A stretch of 41,973 bases of DNA from a virus: IMG/VR virus record IMGVR_UViG_3300036846_000657, positions 1 to 41,973 of that record. One strand, given 5' to 3'. Position numbers and translations under genes: made by a program. The notes beneath the pieces were generated by a model. The model was not told the DNA's origin. It did no database searches and saw nothing but the letters and a program-made list of their open reading frames with translations. Shown here in pieces: positions 30,310 to 37,299 of this stretch (position 1 is the stretch's first letter; every line of letters begins with the position of its first letter).

Positions 30310-30467
30310 GGTTCCCGCCGGGCCTTTTGGATGCGCTTCCACTCCGCCCGATAGGCGCGAGACTCCGCCCGATCCTCGCGCCATTCCTGAATGATGTTTT
30401 TCCCGTTCGAGCCGGGCAGAAGAAAATAGGCCGCGATCAGCAACGGCAGGGGGATTGCTAGGATCAT
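30306..30467 (-). CDS. Small membrane-anchored protein
   Basis: 53 aa from ATG 30467, overlapping the upstream stop (ATGA). An N-terminal hydrophobic anchor (ILAIPLPLLIAAYFLL) is followed by a charged helix (WREDRAESRAYRAEWKRIQ). This topology resembles small inner-membrane lysis accessory proteins, but nothing shows the function. Confidence 0.5.
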   Translation of the reverse strand: MILAIPLPLLIAAYFLLPGSNGKNIIQEWREDRAESRAYRAEWKRIQKARREP

Positions 30468-31390
30468 GCCTTCACCTTGTAATGCTTGCCGGTAAAGCCT
30501 CCGGTCAGTTCGCCGCGAATATGCGGGCTCCACCAATAAATGCCCGTCTTTCTTACCTTGAAGTGACCGCGGACGACGTGCGCGTGTTGCGCGGATCGCG
30601 GGCCGCTGGCGCGGCGCTCGCGCGCCTCTCCAGGCGTCAGCCGGATCGTCAGCTCGTGGTAATCCATGAGCGCCGGCTTGCCGGCCTTGCGCCGCGCCTT
30701 GGCCAGGGCAGGCGCGACAGGCCGCGGGATCGAGCGCGCGCCGTTGCGGGCGTTGAGCATGGCCAGGGCGGCTAACCAGAACCAGATTTCGCCCTGCCAA
30801 TCGTTATTGATCCCGGCCTTGAACGTCTCCAGCAAGTCGGGCTGTTCGGTCGAGACTTCCTCAAGGAAGGCGCGGAAGTAACGCGAGATGATAGGCTCAG
30901 CCGTGAACGGCTCATCTAAGCCGGGGCCTGTGTCGCCCTTGTCGCGGTAGGTGTGCGGCAGGTTGGCGTTCACGTAGAGCGCGCCGGAACTCATGTTCAC
31001 AGGCGATTGCATGAACTGGCGCGACGTGTCCGCCGGGCTGAAGCTCCAGATCAGCGACGCATAGAATTCGCCCGGATCGTCGCCGGCCTGTTCGCACAGC
31101 ACGCCGACGCGGACGGGCTGATAGAGCCCTTCCGTGACCGGCAGGCGGCAGAAGGCGGCGCGGTCGGCCTGGGCTATCTCAATCCAGACCGTGGGGAACG
31201 GCAGGCGGCAGAACGGCAGGGCGGCGCGCACTTCCTTCCGCGGCATGTCGCCGAGAACGTCGCCGAGGCTGCGATCTAGAACGAACTTCTGCGCCTTGCT
31301 CAGGATCGCCGCGAACTCGCGCCAGTTCTGCGCCCCCCATGCGTCGGAGAACTCGCGCTGGCCATGCTCAAGCATGAGATCAGCGAGCAT
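30464..31390 (-). CDS. Conserved phage protein of unknown function
   Basis: 308 aa from ATG 31390, which overlaps the upstream stop (TGATG). Alpha/beta with LPFPTVWIEIAQADRAAFC near residue 65-85. A C-terminal basic block (HAHVVRGHFKVRKTG, IYWWSPHIRG, GKHYKVK) is one I recall from hypothetical proteins of many alphaproteobacterial phages. That block, with basic and aromatic residues, might bind nucleic acid. There is no enzyme motif. It lies between two membrane-protein genes. Confidence 0.65.
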   Translation of the reverse strand: MLADLMLEHGQREFSDAWGAQNWREFAAILSKAQKFVLDRSLGDVLGDMPRKEVRAALPFCRLPFPTVWIEIAQADRAAFCRLPVTEGLYQPVRVGVLCEQAGDDPGEFYASLIWSFSPADTSRQFMQSPVNMSSGALYVNANLPHTYRDKGDTGPGLDEPFTAEPIISRYFRAFLEEVSTEQPDLLETFKAGINNDWQGEIWFWLAALAMLNARNGARSIPRPVAPALAKARRKAGKPALMDYHELTIRLTPGEARERRASGPRSAQHAHVVRGHFKVRKTGIYWWSPHIRGELTGGFTGKHYKVKA

Positions 31391-31677
31391 CAGAGCGCCG
31401 CCCATGCGCGAGCTTCGCGCATTTCGGTGTAATGCCTCCAGCAAGTCTTGAGCGCCTCAAAAGCGAACATGCCGCCGACAGCAAAGGCCCCGGCGATCCA
31501 CTGGCCGCGCCGGTTGCCGTGTTCCTCCCAAAGCCCGTAGAGGCCGCCGAAGACCATTGCGCCGCTGATCAGCAGCCATAGGCCGGCGATCAGATGCACC
31601 CAAAAGCGCCACAGTAACCAGACCGTGGCCAGGGCGACGATGACGCCGAGCGTGAAGAGAAAGCCTGAGATGAGCAT
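31390..31677 (-). CDS. Three-helix small membrane protein
   Basis: 95 aa from ATG 31677, sharing one base with the recombinase stop (TAATG). Three hydrophobic helices: LISGFLFTLGVIVALATVWLL, cut by one residue from a second AGLWLLISGAMVFGGLYG and a third WIAGAFAVGGMFAFEALK. The C-terminus is charged (MREARAW). Size and topology would allow a class I holin, but position among early-type genes speaks against that. Function unknown. Confidence 0.55.
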   Translation of the reverse strand: MLISGFLFTLGVIVALATVWLLWRFWVHLIAGLWLLISGAMVFGGLYGLWEEHGNRRGQWIAGAFAVGGMFAFEALKTCWRHYTEMREARAWAAL

Positions 31678-32366
31678 TAAGCCGCCCTCTTGCCCGGCTT
31701 GGTGGCTGCGCAGTAGCGCTTCACGGTTGCTTCGCTGATATCGAAGTGTCGCGCGGTCTCGGCAATCGAGCGGTCGCCGAGCTTGCGCCATGCGACGACG
31801 GACTCCGCATCCGCAGCCGGCGGACGGCCGAGCGAGTCCTTGCCGCGGTGCGTCTTCCCGGTCGCCTCCAGGCTGGCGCGCGCGGCGGCGAGCCCGGCCT
31901 TGCTGCGATCCATGATCCGGCGGCGTTCCATGTCGGCAACCTGCGCCAGGACGGCAATGATCAGCTCCCCGACGCCGCGCCCGATCAGCCCGAGCCCCTT
32001 AATGTCGATCAGCACGCCGGCCAGCAGCAGCTTTCGGACGGTGGCTTGCACGTCGATAGCGTCACGGCCAAGCCGGTCCACCGCGGCGACATAGAGCGTG
32101 TCGCCCTCGCGAGCCTGGGCGAGCAGCTCGCCGAAGCCGGGCCGCTGCGCCATCAGCGACGCGCCGCTGACTCCCTCATCGATGAACTCGCGATCAAACG
32201 GGCCGCCGGCCAGTTCGGCGCGCTGCGCCTCGATGCTCTGGTCTGTGGTCGAAACGCGGAAATAGGCGAGGCGCAGAGGCCGGTTCGGCGTCGGCGCTAC
32301 CGTGGTAGCCGGCAGGGGGGCGGAGGGCGCTCCAGCCCCCGGATTCGGGTCTCGGCGACGGGTCAT
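31677..32366 (-). CDS. Serine recombinase (resolvase/invertase family)
   Basis: 229 aa, ATG 32366 overlapping the upstream stop. After a ~30-residue Pro/Ala-rich lead comes the catalytic domain: S39 in AYFRVSTTDQS, the EAQ motif, DRLGRDAIDVQ with the conserved Arg, and the long E helix (ADMERRRIMDRSKAG). A C-terminal HTH follows (SIAETARHFDISEATVKRY). The family inverts or resolves DNA between short sites. A second recombinase beside the tyrosine integrase is unusual; dimer resolution or a DNA switch are possible, and no paired crossover sites are evident. Confidence 0.85.
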   Translation of the reverse strand: MTRRRDPNPGAGAPSAPLPATTVAPTPNRPLRLAYFRVSTTDQSIEAQRAELAGGPFDREFIDEGVSGASLMAQRPGFGELLAQAREGDTLYVAAVDRLGRDAIDVQATVRKLLLAGVLIDIKGLGLIGRGVGELIIAVLAQVADMERRRIMDRSKAGLAAARASLEATGKTHRGKDSLGRPPAADAESVVAWRKLGDRSIAETARHFDISEATVKRYCAATKPGKRAA

Positions 32367-32836
32367 AGCGGGCGATGCTCCGGGTGCGTCCAGAAGAGGT
32401 CGAGAACGTGGGCGTAAAGCTCTGCGCCGCCCCCATCGGTTTGGACGTAGCCGGCAGAGGCCGGCTTGTGCGGCGGCGTGCCGCCGGTCAGGACTCGGCC
32501 CTCGAACAGCTCGCCATAGCGGGCCGGTTGGTTCGAGCCCTTGTGGAGCAGCCGCCAGCCGTTCACCTCCACAGCCGGCGGGGGCGCGATGCAGCGCGGG
32601 GCGAAGCCGTCGCGCAGCTCGCCCGTTTCGTGGTCAAGGTGCGCCGTCAGGCCCGCCATATCGTGCGCAAAGTCGGGATCGCGGAACGCCTCCAGGCGGT
32701 CGAGGTCGAGCCGCGCGTCGCATAGCTCGATATCCATTGCGAAGTTAATCGGCGCGCGGGTCGCGCCTGCGTCGGCCCATAGCGTCGCCGCGCGATGCGC
32801 GATCCGGCGGACCTGATGCACGTCATAGCGGCTCAC
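32363..32836 (-). CDS. Hypothetical protein
   Basis: 157 aa; GTG 32836 overlaps the upstream TGA (GTGA), which decides the start. It opens with SRYDVHQVRRIAHRAATLW and includes acidic helices (LDRLEAFRDPDFAHDMAGL) and a strand-rich end (GYVQTDGGGAELYAHVLDL). No family recognised. The stop overlaps the serine recombinase start. Confidence 0.5.
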   Translation of the reverse strand: MSRYDVHQVRRIAHRAATLWADAGATRAPINFAMDIELCDARLDLDRLEAFRDPDFAHDMAGLTAHLDHETGELRDGFAPRCIAPPPAVEVNGWRLLHKGSNQPARYGELFEGRVLTGGTPPHKPASAGYVQTDGGGAELYAHVLDLFWTHPEHRPL

Positions 32837-33099
32837 AGGTCGCGCCCCATGTAATCGAGGTTGAACCACTGGCCGTGGTCGGTCAGCGACTCGACGCGCA
32901 TCGGGCCGCTGATGTGGTCATATTGAAGCTTGGTCTCATTCCAGCGGATGACCGGCGCGGGGCCGTCTTCCGGGCCGCAGAGGCGGGCGAGCATGTTCGT
33001 CGCCAGCTTGGCGCGCTCGTGGCCTAGCGCGTGGTCATACGGGCCGGTTTTCTTGCCTTCCGGGCGGGGCGGGTCGAGTTCGATCCAGACGCGGTTCAT
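32833..33099 (-). CDS. Hypothetical protein
   Basis: 88 aa from ATG 33099, three bases behind a GGATGCTC leader (33110-33103) whose GGAT serves as RBS; the ATG inside the leader would add three residues. It starts MNRVWIELDPPRPEGKKTG and ends QWFNLDYMGRDL. No family recognised. Confidence 0.55.
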   Translation of the reverse strand: MNRVWIELDPPRPEGKKTGPYDHALGHERAKLATNMLARLCGPEDGPAPVIRWNETKLQYDHISGPMRVESLTDHGQWFNLDYMGRDL

Positions 33100-33127
33100 G
33101 TTGAGCATCCCTAGTTGATTGGTGGAG

Positions 33128-33352
33128 TTAGCGGCCGGCGCGGCGCGCGGCCTGGGCGCAGGCTTCGGCGGTACGCTGCGCGCCGGCCAGGGTGCGGAAG
33201 CGTCCGCCGATGTTGGCGAAGTGTGCGCCCTGGACGGAGTAGAGCGAGAACGTTCGGCCCGAGTCGTTCAAGGCGACCTGATAGGGCGTGCCGTCCAAGC
33301 GCCATCGGGAATTGATCCCGACGCGCGCCCATTGGAAAGCCGCCGGGCTCAC
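33128..33352 (-). CDS. Hypothetical protein
   Basis: 74 aa; GTG 33352 overlaps the upstream stop (GTGA). Beta strands (YQVALNDSGRTFSLYSV) are followed by a basic helix (LAGAQRTAEACAQAARRAG). No family recognised. Confidence 0.5.
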   Translation of the reverse strand: MSPAAFQWARVGINSRWRLDGTPYQVALNDSGRTFSLYSVQGAHFANIGGRFRTLAGAQRTAEACAQAARRAGR

Positions 33353-33633
33353 GCCTCGAACCCTTCGCGCCAGCGGTCGTCGGTCGAGGCCAGGACGAAC
33401 ACGCAATCCCCGTTGGCCAGCCCGCCGCGCGCCCACAGGCCCGCATAGGCCGCGCCCTGTTCGGGAACCCAACCGAGCTTGCGCACGAGCGCCGCCGCGG
33501 CCTGGGTGTGGTTCTCTTCCGGCGGTTGGCTGTGGTCCCATTTGTGGACGTGCGAGCCGGCGGCGCAGGACGCCTTCACGCGCCCGTCGTGGTTGTTGGT
33601 CGGCGGCAGGAATTTGGTCAGGATCGCTTGCAT
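33349..33633 (-). CDS. Hypothetical protein
   Basis: 94 aa from ATG 33633. His/Lys-rich middle (GSHVHKWDHSQPPEENH), then a helix (AAAALVRKLGW) and a strand (GDCVFVLAST). No clear RBS; it may be coupled to the small gene 14 bases upstream. No family recognised. Confidence 0.5.
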   Translation of the reverse strand: MQAILTKFLPPTNNHDGRVKASCAAGSHVHKWDHSQPPEENHTQAAAALVRKLGWVPEQGAAYAGLWARGGLANGDCVFVLASTDDRWREGFEA

Positions 33634-33647
33634 GGGTCAGGTTCCGG

Positions 33648-33782
33648 TTAGGCCAGGATTTCGGCGAGTTCGAGGGCTTCGATCAGGCGACGCGCCCAAT
33701 CCGCGGCTTCGGCGTGCTTGCCGCACGCCTTGAAGGCGATGGCCTTTGCGAGACAGCGGGCGGCTTCGGTGCGGTCGATCAT
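33648..33782 (-). CDS. 44-residue helical protein
   Basis: ATG 33782 lies two bases behind a GGATGCTC leader (33792-33785). The product (IDRTEAARCLAKAIAFK, then CGKHAEAADWARRLIEALEL) looks like one helical hairpin of TPR-like character. A frame in the same place on the minus strand that is longer lacks such a leader. The leader match makes this a credible small gene; function unknown. Confidence 0.55.
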   Translation of the reverse strand: MIDRTEAARCLAKAIAFKACGKHAEAADWARRLIEALELAEILA

Positions 33783-33838
33783 CTGAGCATCCTCCGCGCC
33801 GCGTCGTGCGGCGCAACGTCTGTATAGCCAAGCCCTGC

Positions 33839-33873
33839 GCCTAGCGCAACAGCTTTAGGCTTGTGCGCTAGGC
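33839..33873. repeat. 10-bp perfect inverted repeat upstream of the minus-strand small genes
   Basis: GCCTAGCGCA (33839-33848) and TGCGCTAGGC (33864-33873) surround a 15-base loop, in the 116-base gap between minus-strand genes. On the minus strand the second arm reads TTGCGCTAGGCGCA and is followed by TATACA 17 bases after TTGCGC, a weak promoter-like pair. A related TTGCGCTAGGTGCG lies at 27081-27094 before the terminase unit. Confidence 0.4.
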
Positions 33874-33898
33874 TGGAGGTGTGGCGGGTTGTCGCAGC

Positions 33899-34153
33899 CT
33901 AGCCGCGGTCGCGAGCGATCATGTCGGCGGCCCAAGCCTCGAACGCCTCGCGTTCATCGGGCCGCGGGCGGATGATGCGCACGGCGCGGCCCGTATGCAC
34001 GAACAGCGACTCGCGATCCGTCGCGGGTTCGACTTCCGCGCGCCACGCCTGCCAAAACGTCCACAGGTCGGCGAACTCGCGGAAGGTCGCAACGTAGGTG
34101 TGAAGGCCCGAGCCGCGCGGGTCGGACAGCGCCAGGGCGAAGGGAAGGGACAT
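33899..34153 (-). CDS. Hypothetical protein
   Basis: 84 aa; ATG 34153 follows a GGATGCTC leader (34165-34158) by four bases. Alpha/beta with many aromatics (TYVATFREFADLWTFWQAW) and strand AVRIIRPRP, then helix REAFEAWAADMIA. No family recognised. Confidence 0.55.
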   Translation of the reverse strand: MSLPFALALSDPRGSGLHTYVATFREFADLWTFWQAWRAEVEPATDRESLFVHTGRAVRIIRPRPDEREAFEAWAADMIARDRG

Positions 34154-34183
34154 GGCTGAGCATCCTTTGAGGGGTTGAGGGGG

Positions 34184-34399
34184 TTAAGCTTCGCAGGACC
34201 AATGAACGCCGCGGACTCCGTAGGTGCGGCGGATCGCGTCTTCACTGTAGCCGCGCGACGACACGTAGGAGTCGCAGCATGGCCCGAGGCCGTGGCCTGT
34301 GTCCTGATTAGCGAACTGCCGGCCCATGAACGACTCGCCGCAGCAGCAGCAGGCCAGCCGGCGGCGCGGCTTGGCCGCGTCAGGGTGCGGCGCGCTCAT
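34184..34399 (-). CDS. Hypothetical protein with Cys pairs (zinc-ribbon-like)
   Basis: 71 aa; ATG 34399 overlaps the upstream stop (ATGA). Four consecutive cysteines C17-C20 (LACCCCGESF) and C41-C42 (GPCCDSY) could form a CxxC...CC metal site, in a small protein with basic N-terminus. It ends GVHWSCEA. No family recognised. Confidence 0.55.
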   Translation of the reverse strand: MSAPHPDAAKPRRRLACCCCGESFMGRQFANQDTGHGLGPCCDSYVSSRGYSEDAIRRTYGVRGVHWSCEA

Positions 34400-34635
34400 T
34401 GGCCAGCCGGGGAGGCGACGCCGCACGCGGTCAGGAAGGCTTTGCGCGCGTCGCTACCGGGCGCGAGTTCGAGCGCGTGCGCCAGGGCGGTTGCGGCCAG
34501 TTCAGCGCCGCAGCGCACCGCGGCGCGGGCCTTGGCGTGCGGTTCGCTGTGGTGGCGGAAATCGTCATCCGCGGCGAAAGCGGCGGTTTCGATAGCGTCG
34601 CGGATCGCCCGCGCAATGGTCGCTTGATTGGTCAC
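34396..34635 (-). CDS. Hypothetical helical protein
   Basis: 79 aa; GTG 34635 is chosen because a GGATGCTC leader (34647-34640) lies four bases upstream, the same spacing as at two neighbouring genes. Almost wholly helical and Ala-rich (ATIARAIRDAIETAAFAADD, AATALAHALELA). No family recognised. Confidence 0.5.
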   Translation of the reverse strand: MTNQATIARAIRDAIETAAFAADDDFRHHSEPHAKARAAVRCGAELAATALAHALELAPGSDARKAFLTACGVASPAGQ

Positions 34636-34658
34636 GGTTGAGCATCCTTTGAGGGTCG

Positions 34659-34713
34659 AACGGTAAAGGGGAGGGAACGCGGCCCGCAAGCCGCGCCCCT
34701 TGCCTTTGCCGTT
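34659..34713. terminator. Long intergenic hairpin after the DUF932 gene
   Basis: AACGG-T-AAAGG (34659-34669) pairs with CCTTT-G-CCGTT (34703-34713), and CGCGGC/GCCGCG (34678-34683 with 34690-34695) closes the top. The stem begins at the DUF932 stop codon on the minus strand. No T-run follows, so it may be an attenuator, RNA-processing or stability element rather than a strong terminator. Confidence 0.45.
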
Positions 34714-35605
34714 AGGCCGCGGCCTTCAGGTCCGCCATGCCCTGCGCCAGGGTCCACAGGGCGCGATTCAGTTTCGAGGTCTCATCGATGCTGCGAACTT
34801 CGCCCGTCGAGCGATGCGAGACGCGGCGCGTAGCGGGCGAAACGTGGCGGTAGTGGTCGCCTCCGCGCAGCAGATGCTCTTGGGTGACGTTGAACGTAGT
34901 CCACAGGTCGCGCGAGCGATCCGCGGCCCGGCGCGGGGTCAAGAGCGTGTCCGCCTGGACGGGGGCCGGCGCGTCGCCATCCCACCGCAGTTGAGCGGCG
35001 GCGCGGGCGAACACTTGCGCTTCCTCGGGCCGCAGCTCGATTTCGCCCATCTCCTGCGCGCCGCTGATCATGCGGGGGAATTGCTCGATGACACGATACG
35101 CGCCTTCGATCACTTGCTCAGGGCCGGCGCGGTTGTGGCGGATACGCACGTAGTCGAACAGCTCGCCAGCGATCAGGCCGTTCGCGCAGACGATGCGGAA
35201 CGCGCCCGCGCCCATCTGCCAAGATGCGGTCCCGTCGTGGGCGTTCGTGATGACGATTTCCGGCATGATCGAGTCCCCGCCGCGCACGAGCGCGCCTTGG
35301 CCAGTCTCGCCGCGATAGCGCAGCCGCAGCATGTGTTTCGTGAAGTCGCGCTTGCCCTCGATGCGCGAGCCGCCCTGACGCACCTCGAACACGCCGAAGC
35401 CATTGGCCACGAGCCCGTCAAGCACGGCCCGCGTGTCGAGGAATTCGTAGCGGGCGGAGCGGCTTTCGTGCGCTTCCGTGGCGAACACGGCCGGCGCGCG
35501 GGCCGCGATCATGTCGAGGTCGAGCGCCTCGCCGCGTTGCGCGGTGAGGATCGTGGAGCCCGAGCCGAAACGGACTTGGCGGAAGGTTTGAGCGGAACCG
35601 AACAT
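34712..35605 (-). CDS. DUF932-family protein
   Basis: 297 aa; ATG 35605 follows a GGATGCTC leader (35617-35610) by four bases. The family signature is clear: an alpha/beta core with ALDLDMIAARAP, HMLRLRYRGE, EIVITNAHDGTASW and FRIVCANGLIAGELFDYVRI. DUF932 proteins occur on phages and plasmids; their biochemical role is not settled, though proposals involve DNA recombination or anti-defence. It is the largest gene of this minus-strand unit and has its own hairpin-rich upstream region. Confidence 0.8.
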   Translation of the reverse strand: MFGSAQTFRQVRFGSGSTILTAQRGEALDLDMIAARAPAVFATEAHESRSARYEFLDTRAVLDGLVANGFGVFEVRQGGSRIEGKRDFTKHMLRLRYRGETGQGALVRGGDSIMPEIVITNAHDGTASWQMGAGAFRIVCANGLIAGELFDYVRIRHNRAGPEQVIEGAYRVIEQFPRMISGAQEMGEIELRPEEAQVFARAAAQLRWDGDAPAPVQADTLLTPRRAADRSRDLWTTFNVTQEHLLRGGDHYRHVSPATRRVSHRSTGEVRSIDETSKLNRALWTLAQGMADLKAAA

Positions 35606-35626
35606 TTTTGAGCATCCTGTCAGTTT

Positions 35627-35719
35627 GGCGGCTTCACTAGGCCGCCGGGTGGCGTTCAGCAGTAGCGCTGAACTGTTTGGAGTTATGAGCTAGGGCAGAC
35701 GAGTCGTCAATGCCCTAGC
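35627..35719. promoter_or_regulatory. Three consecutive hairpins upstream of the DUF932 gene
   Basis: The 125-base gap carries GGCGGC/GCCGCC (35627-35646), GTTCAGC/GCTGAAC (35654-35673) and a long one, GCTAGGGCA/TGCCCTAGC (35689-35697 with 35711-35719), with an inner GACGA/TCGTC stem. Read on the plus strand the last is followed by CTTTTTGTT and could terminate antisense transcription. On the minus strand all three would fold in the DUF932 leader RNA. Confidence 0.5.
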
Positions 35720-35730
35720 GAAGCTTTTTG

Positions 35731-36378
35731 TTAGGCGTCGCTTTCGCGAACGCAGGGCCAAGCGGACTTGAAGCCTTCCGCCGTGGTCACGATCACGAGG
35801 CAGGGGCCGCACACGCAATCCATGCGCTTGAGCAGCTCGGGCAGATCGCCCGCGGCGAAGCTGGCCACGGCCATCGAGCCGTCATAGCCGTGCGAGCCCG
35901 ACTCGTTCCCGAGCGCTTCGGAGCCGCTGAAGAATTCCAGCTTGATCGCGGGCTTGACCGTGACGACAGCCGGCGCGGGTTCGGCCGGCTGCGGCGCTTT
36001 CGTCATCTCGACCCCGGCGCGGGCGAACGCTTCGGCGCGCTGCGCCTTGCGCATTGCCCGGTAAGCGCAGGCCGCAGCGGCGCGCAGCTCGCCGCGCTGC
36101 GCCTCGGGAACCAACGCGCCGACCTTGCCGGCCTCATCCATGCGCCGCAGCGACGACTCGACTTCATCGCCGACGCATTCCGAGACGATGACGCGGAACG
36201 CGCGGCCATCGGCATGGATCGTGCCCCATGCTTCCCAATACAGCCGCGCCGGGCCGTGCGCCGAGCGACCGCGGAGGCGATCCCAAACGATGACGACGCC
36301 ATCATGATCGGCGCGCAGCGCGGCGTCTGCGGCTTCGGTAACGCGGTTTTCAGAGGCGAGGCGTTCGGCGGTGTTCAT
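35731..36378 (-). CDS. Hypothetical protein, first gene of the minus-strand unit
   Basis: 215 aa from ATG 36378 (MNTAERLASENR) with GGGAAA upstream. An alpha/beta N-half (GVVIVWDRLRGRSAHG, RLYWEAWGTIHADGRAFRV split by short loops), a helical middle (AACAYRAMRKAQRAEAF), a Pro/Ala linker and a C-terminal part with MDCVCGPCLVIVTTAEG holding a CVCGPC cluster. No family recognised. It heads the unit and is therefore probably expressed early. Confidence 0.55.
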   Translation of the reverse strand: MNTAERLASENRVTEAADAALRADHDGVVIVWDRLRGRSAHGPARLYWEAWGTIHADGRAFRVIVSECVGDEVESSLRRMDEAGKVGALVPEAQRGELRAAAACAYRAMRKAQRAEAFARAGVEMTKAPQPAEPAPAVVTVKPAIKLEFFSGSEALGNESGSHGYDGSMAVASFAAGDLPELLKRMDCVCGPCLVIVTTAEGFKSAWPCVRESDA

Positions 36379-36523
36379 GTCGTTTCCCTGTGTTCGTGTG
36401 GTGCGAAACCCTTTTGCCTTTTGAGCCACCATCGAGTCAAGCCTGTCGCTGGCCATTGCTGCGCGCAGAGGGTGCGGCAGGCGGTCGCAGCCGGTCCAGG
36501 CGGACGGCGCGTGGCGTTCGGTG

Positions 36524-36566
36524 GCGCGTCGGGCGCGTCGGTCGCCAGGGCGCGTCGAGCGCGTCG
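36524..36566. repeat. Four copies of GCGCGTCG in two pairs
   Basis: GCGCGTCG starts at 36524, 36533, 36550 and 36559: two pairs, each with a 9-base offset, 26 bases apart. It lies in the gene-free region. Low complexity of GC-rich DNA may explain it, but the regular pairing is notable. Confidence 0.45.
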
Positions 36567-36622
36567 GGAGCGACTCAGACGCTCGTTAGGGATTGCGTGC
36601 GCTCGGGCGACCCGCTGCGGCC

Positions 36623-36683
36623 CGGCAGGCTGCGCCAGGGCACGGCAGGGCAGGGCGGAGCGGCGGCAGGCTGCGCCAGGGCA
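36623..36683. repeat. 20-base direct repeat
   Basis: CGGCAGGCTGCGCCAGGGCA occurs at 36623-36642 and again at 36664-36683, an exact copy with a 41-base offset. The spacer is made of related GGCAGGGCA units. Non-coding. Confidence 0.7.
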
Positions 36684-36888
36684 GGGCGCGCGTTGCGGCC
36701 TAGCTCACAAGCTAGAGTGTCGCGCCTGCCGGCTCAGAACCGGGGCTCAAAGCCCGCTGCGGCCTAGGTTGTGCGCCCCGCGCTCAAGGATCGCCTTGTG
36801 AGCCTATCCCCCTGCGCCCTCTGCCCTGCGCCACAGAGCGCAGCGACGCAGCGCAGCGGAGGCGAGGCGGGGCCGCGCCCCCTCGGGC

Positions 36889-36950
36889 CGGGAGACCGAC
36901 GTTAGGCGAACGGCGCTCATCGACCCGCGTTCGCCTACCCCCGGTCCCCG
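36889..36950. ncRNA. Long stem-loop, candidate structured RNA
   Basis: Outer stem: 36889-36898 pairs with 36942-36950 (nine pairs, one bulged A). After a 4x4 internal loop, the inner stem TAGGCGAACG (36903-36912) pairs perfectly with CGTTCGCCTA (36928-36937), leaving a 15-base loop. The whole is in the gene-free region and could fold on either strand. Whether it is transcribed, or acts as DNA (origin hairpin), is open. Confidence 0.45.
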
Positions 36951-37120
36951 ACCTGTGTTCGCGAAGGAGTCCCGTCGAGCTGAAACAGTATCTAACGTCC
37001 CTACGCGCTCTGTAGCCGGAAAACGGTCCAGGCCCGAGAACCCGCCCCCGTCTGTTCGTGGGTCCCATCTGCGCGAGCCGATACAGGCGGCCAACTACTT
37101 TTTCACGTCCGCGTGTGCGT

Positions 37121-37216
37121 CCGACATGGCCCGACATGATCCGGCCTGGTCTGACATGGCCCGACATGATCCGACTAGAGTAGAAACCGACATGATCCGA
37201 CATGATCTGACATGAA
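37121..37216. repeat. Iteron array: nine 10-bp units, consensus CCGACATGAT
   Basis: Units start at 37121, 37131, 37141, 37151, 37161, 37171, then after a 6-base insert at 37187, 37197 and 37207. Units 3 and 6 are degenerate; the others are CCGACATGRY or CTGACATGRY. A period of 10 puts every unit on the same face of the helix, as for cooperative protein binding. AT-rich DNA follows at once. Best reading: replication-initiator or regulator binding array. Confidence 0.75.
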
Positions 37217-37299
37217 CTTACTCATTTCCCCAGATTTGCCAAAAACGATATGACGTGCTATTAGGCCGAGGGCCAAAACGGCGTAGCCTTTTTTGGCTC

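Noticed and set aside
36784-37203. Minus-strand frame reading through the iterons (MSDHV..., MSGHV repeats)
   Set aside because: The repeated peptide simply reflects the 10-bp DNA repeat, and the rest is Arg/Gly-rich without RBS. DNA-level repeats explain it better.
37121-37216. CRISPR array
   Set aside because: Units are 10 bp without spacers and there are no cas genes; the pattern is that of iterons.
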